This document shows, in pieces, positions 6,621 to 8,311 of a stretch of DNA of 8,311 nt. The position numbers were made by a program, and so were the translations under genes. The number at the start of each line of letters is the position of its first letter. The stretch's first letter is position 1. A model generated the notes under the pieces. That model did no database searches and was not told the DNA's origin. It worked only from the letters and a program-made list of their open reading frames with translations. Origin of the DNA: Gemmatimonadota bacterium. Lineage in GTDB: Bacteria > Gemmatimonadota > Gemmatimonadetes > Palauibacterales > Palauibacteraceae. Location of the stretch: positions 1-8,311 of the forward strand of contig JAOTWC010000059.1 of the NCBI GenBank assembly GCA_029863105.1. Direction: 5' to 3'.

Positions 6621-7183
6621 CTGCTCACCCGTTCGAGGTACTTGTCGACCGTCCGGTCCACGCGCAGCACATCACCACGCTCGATGAACAGGGGCACCTG
6701 GACGACCGCACCGGTTGCGAGCTTGGCGGGCTTCGTTCCACCCTGGGCCGTGTCTCCCTTGAGACCGGGATCGGTCTCCACGACTTCGAGCTCCACGAAC
6801 TGCGGGAGCTCAACGGAGAGAACGTGGCCGTCCCGCGTAAGGCCTTCGCACTCCATATTCTCCTGCAGATACGCCAGCTGGCCCGCACCGATCGTCTCGG
6901 CGCTCACCGGCGTCATCTCGTACGACTCCATGTCCATGAAGTAGTACAGGGTTCCATCCGTATAGGAATACTGAATCGGACGGCGAAGGAGGCGCACCTC
7001 TTCCACCTTTTCGCCCGCCCGGAACGTCCGGTCGACCACGGCGCCGGTAAGGACGTTCTTCAGTTTCGTGCGCACGAACGCCCCACCCTTCCCGGGCTTG
7101 ACGTGCTGAAAATAGGTGATCTGGACGAGTGTGCCGTCGATGTCCAGCACCATTCCGTTACGAAAACTCGATGTATCTGCCAT
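6617..7183 (-). CDS. efp: Translation elongation factor P
   Basis: EF-P binds between the P and E sites of the ribosome and relieves stalling at consecutive prolines. The product is 188 residues, the usual length, with a KOW-like domain (about 1-64) and two OB domains (about 65-127 and 128-188). The functional loop reads KPGKGGAF, with K32 at the tip, the residue that is modified in lysine-type EF-Ps. No EpmA, EpmB, EpmC or EarP gene is visible here, so the modification cannot be told; the loop KPGKGGAFVRTKLKNV looks more Bacillus-like than E. coli-like. The C-terminal EF-P block is recognisable, though the end reads VDRTVDKYLERV. The ATG at 7183 lies 7 bases after the peptidase stop, with no clear Shine-Dalgarno sequence, so coupling is likely. 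The stop overlaps the accB start by 4 bases. Confidence 0.97.
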   Translation of the reverse strand: MADTSSFRNGMVLDIDGTLVQITYFQHVKPGKGGAFVRTKLKNVLTGAVVDRTFRAGEKVEEVRLLRRPIQYSYTDGTLYYFMDMESYEMTPVSAETIGAGQLAYLQENMECEGLTRDGHVLSVELPQFVELEVVETDPGLKGDTAQGGTKPAKLATGAVVQVPLFIERGDVLRVDRTVDKYLERVSR

Positions 7184-7190
7184 ATGGGTT

Positions 7191-8252
7191 TCAGAGTTCG
7201 ATGAGTTCCGGCGAGGAACGTGTAAGGACGCGGATCCCGTCCGGTTGAACTGCCACGACCTGCTCGATGCGGATCCCGCCTCGACCGGGAAGATACACGC
7301 CGGGCTCGACGGTGACTATGTTGCCGGTCGCGAGCGTCTCCGTGGCATCGCGATGCAGGCGCGGAGCCTCGTGCACCTGCAGCCCGATGCCGTGGCCCGT
7401 GCTGTGGCCGAACCGGTCCGCGAGCCCCGCCTGTTCCAGCCGGTTGCGGGCAGCCGCATCCACGGCGCGACCCGATGCGCCGGGAACTGCTGCCTGAATT
7501 CCCGCTTCGCACGCGGCGAGCACTTCCCGGTGCATGTCCCGCTGCCATTCGGCGGCCCGTCCCACCGTGAACACGCGTGTCATGTCCGAGCAGTAGCCGT
7601 CGATGGAGGCACCGAAATCCAGCAGGACGAGCTCGCCGGACCCCAGGGGACGGTCGGTCGGCGTGGCATGTGGAAGGGCGGTTCGCTCCCCGAACGCCAC
7701 GATGGGCTCAAACGGCAGCGGTCCCGATCCGGCCGACCGGAGACGGTACACCAACCGTGCCGCCAGTTCCGCCTCCGTCGCGCCCACCCGGATCTGGGGG
7801 AGCATCATCTCCAGAACCAGGTCCGCGAGGTCAACCGCCGCCTCGATCGACGCGATCTCCGCATCGTCCTTCACGGCGCGCAATCCTTCGACGAGATCCT
7901 CGGTCGGCTCCCAGGAGACACGTCCGCACGCCTCCACGATGCGATCACGCTCGCCGACGCTCACGTGGCCTGCCTCGAATCCCAGCCGCCGCTCCTGGGG
8001 CGAGGTGGCGACCCACTCCGCGAGCTCCGACCAGCTGCTGTTCTTGACGATCCGCACCCCGAACGGCGGCTCGACCTGCTCGACAGATTGCATTTCGTAC
8101 CGAAAATCGGTGAACAGCGTGGCCCGGTTCGGTTCGACGAGGAGGAAACCGGCTGAGCCGCTGAAACCACTCAAGTAGCGAACGTTCGGCGGGTGCGTGA
8201 CCAGCAGGCCGGCGAGACGGGCATCCGAGATCGTTGACCGAAGGGCACCCAA
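7191..8252 (-). CDS. M24-family Xaa-Pro dipeptidase/aminopeptidase (YqhT/PapA-like)
   Basis: This is a predicted cytoplasmic metallopeptidase cleaving peptides with proline in the second position. An N-terminal creatinase-type domain (LLVTHPPNVRYLSGFSGSAG, then TDFRYEMQ) is followed by the pita-bread catalytic domain. Numbering from the TTG at 8252 (353 residues), the five metal ligands are D212 (LLDFGASIDG), D223 (CSDMTR), H287 (STGHGIGLQVHE), E316 (TVEPGVY) and E330 (GGIRIE); H195 (LPHATPT) and H294 are the usual active-site histidines. All are intact. The length fits the Bacillus YqhT family, and YqhT also sits beside efp. The start is uncertain: TTG 8252 has a GGGAGG 5 bases upstream, whereas TTG 8297 would add 15 residues and overlap an upstream stop as TTGA. 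The frame is also open to the right edge, so an earlier start outside the window is possible. I leave the symbol blank because pepP, pepQ and papA are used inconsistently. Confidence 0.93.
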   Translation of the reverse strand: MGALRSTISDARLAGLLVTHPPNVRYLSGFSGSAGFLLVEPNRATLFTDFRYEMQSVEQVEPPFGVRIVKNSSWSELAEWVATSPQERRLGFEAGHVSVGERDRIVEACGRVSWEPTEDLVEGLRAVKDDAEIASIEAAVDLADLVLEMMLPQIRVGATEAELAARLVYRLRSAGSGPLPFEPIVAFGERTALPHATPTDRPLGSGELVLLDFGASIDGYCSDMTRVFTVGRAAEWQRDMHREVLAACEAGIQAAVPGASGRAVDAAARNRLEQAGLADRFGHSTGHGIGLQVHEAPRLHRDATETLATGNIVTVEPGVYLPGRGGIRIEQVVAVQPDGIRVLTRSSPELIEL

Positions 8253-8257
8253 CCGCG

Positions 8258-8263
8258 CCTCCC
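8258..8263 (-). promoter_or_regulatory. Candidate ribosome binding site for the M24 peptidase
   Basis: The minus strand reads GGGAGG, a 5-base spacer, then TTG at 8252-8250. This is the strongest Shine-Dalgarno match I found near any start in the window, and it is the reason for preferring the 353-residue form of the peptidase. Confidence 0.5.
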
Positions 8264-8293
8264 GGGACCCGGCTGTGGCCGCGCAGAGACGGT

Positions 8294-8311
8294 TCAAGGG
8301 GAAGCCGCCAA
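8294..8311 (-). CDS. Possible last codons of an upstream gene
   Basis: On the minus strand the frame entering at the right edge reads five sense codons (L-A-A-S-P) and then TGA at 8296-8294. The TGA overlaps a TTG at 8297 that is in frame with the peptidase. Five codons cannot identify a protein. In clusters of this type, for example Bacillus yqhS-yqhT-efp, the gene upstream of the peptidase is aroQ (type II 3-dehydroquinate dehydratase), so aroQ is the natural guess from context only. Confidence 0.25.
   Translation of the reverse strand: MAASP

Overview
The window is one densely packed, GC-rich block of bacterial housekeeping genes. Every supportable gene lies on the minus strand, so transcription runs from the right edge to the left edge. 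In that order the genes are: a possible tail of an upstream gene (aroQ by neighbourhood), an M24 Xaa-Pro peptidase of the YqhT/PapA type, elongation factor P (efp), the biotin carboxyl carrier protein (accB), biotin carboxylase (accC), the DNA translocase FtsK, the lipoprotein carrier LolA, the ribosomal protein S12 methylthiotransferase RimO, and the start of an exported protein that looks like the SpoIID/LytB family and runs off the left edge. I see no rRNA, tRNA, CRISPR array, insertion sequence, integrase, attachment site or convincing terminator.

Spacing is extremely tight. Three junctions are 4-base stop/start overlaps: efp/accB by ATGA, accC/ftsK by GTGA, and rimO/spoIID-like by GTGA. 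Three others have gaps of 7-8 bases. The only real gap is 77 bases between ftsK and the preferred lolA start, and even there an in-frame GTG overlaps the ftsK stop. The layout implies one transcript with translational coupling. Its promoter probably lies beyond the right edge, although the 77-base gap could hold a secondary element.

The organism is a diderm (it has LolA) with high GC and frequent GTG/TTG starts. The order peptidase-efp-accB-accC recalls a cluster known from Firmicutes and other phyla. The ftsK-lolA adjacency is also known from Proteobacteria. The combination plus the protein character suggests a Gemmatimonadota-like or similar uncultured lineage, but that is inference from memory and not a database result.

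Functionally the block links translation quality (EF-P, RimO), the first committed step of fatty-acid synthesis (AccB/AccC), chromosome segregation at the septum (FtsK), outer-membrane lipoprotein traffic (LolA) and probably peptidoglycan remodelling (SpoIID-like). This is a growth and envelope operon, not an accessory or defence island. I found no convincing undescribed system. The points worth a second look are the SpoIID-like gene, the start-codon ambiguities, the stop/start overlap pattern, the short FtsK linker with its EPQP repeat, and the RimO C-terminal tail.
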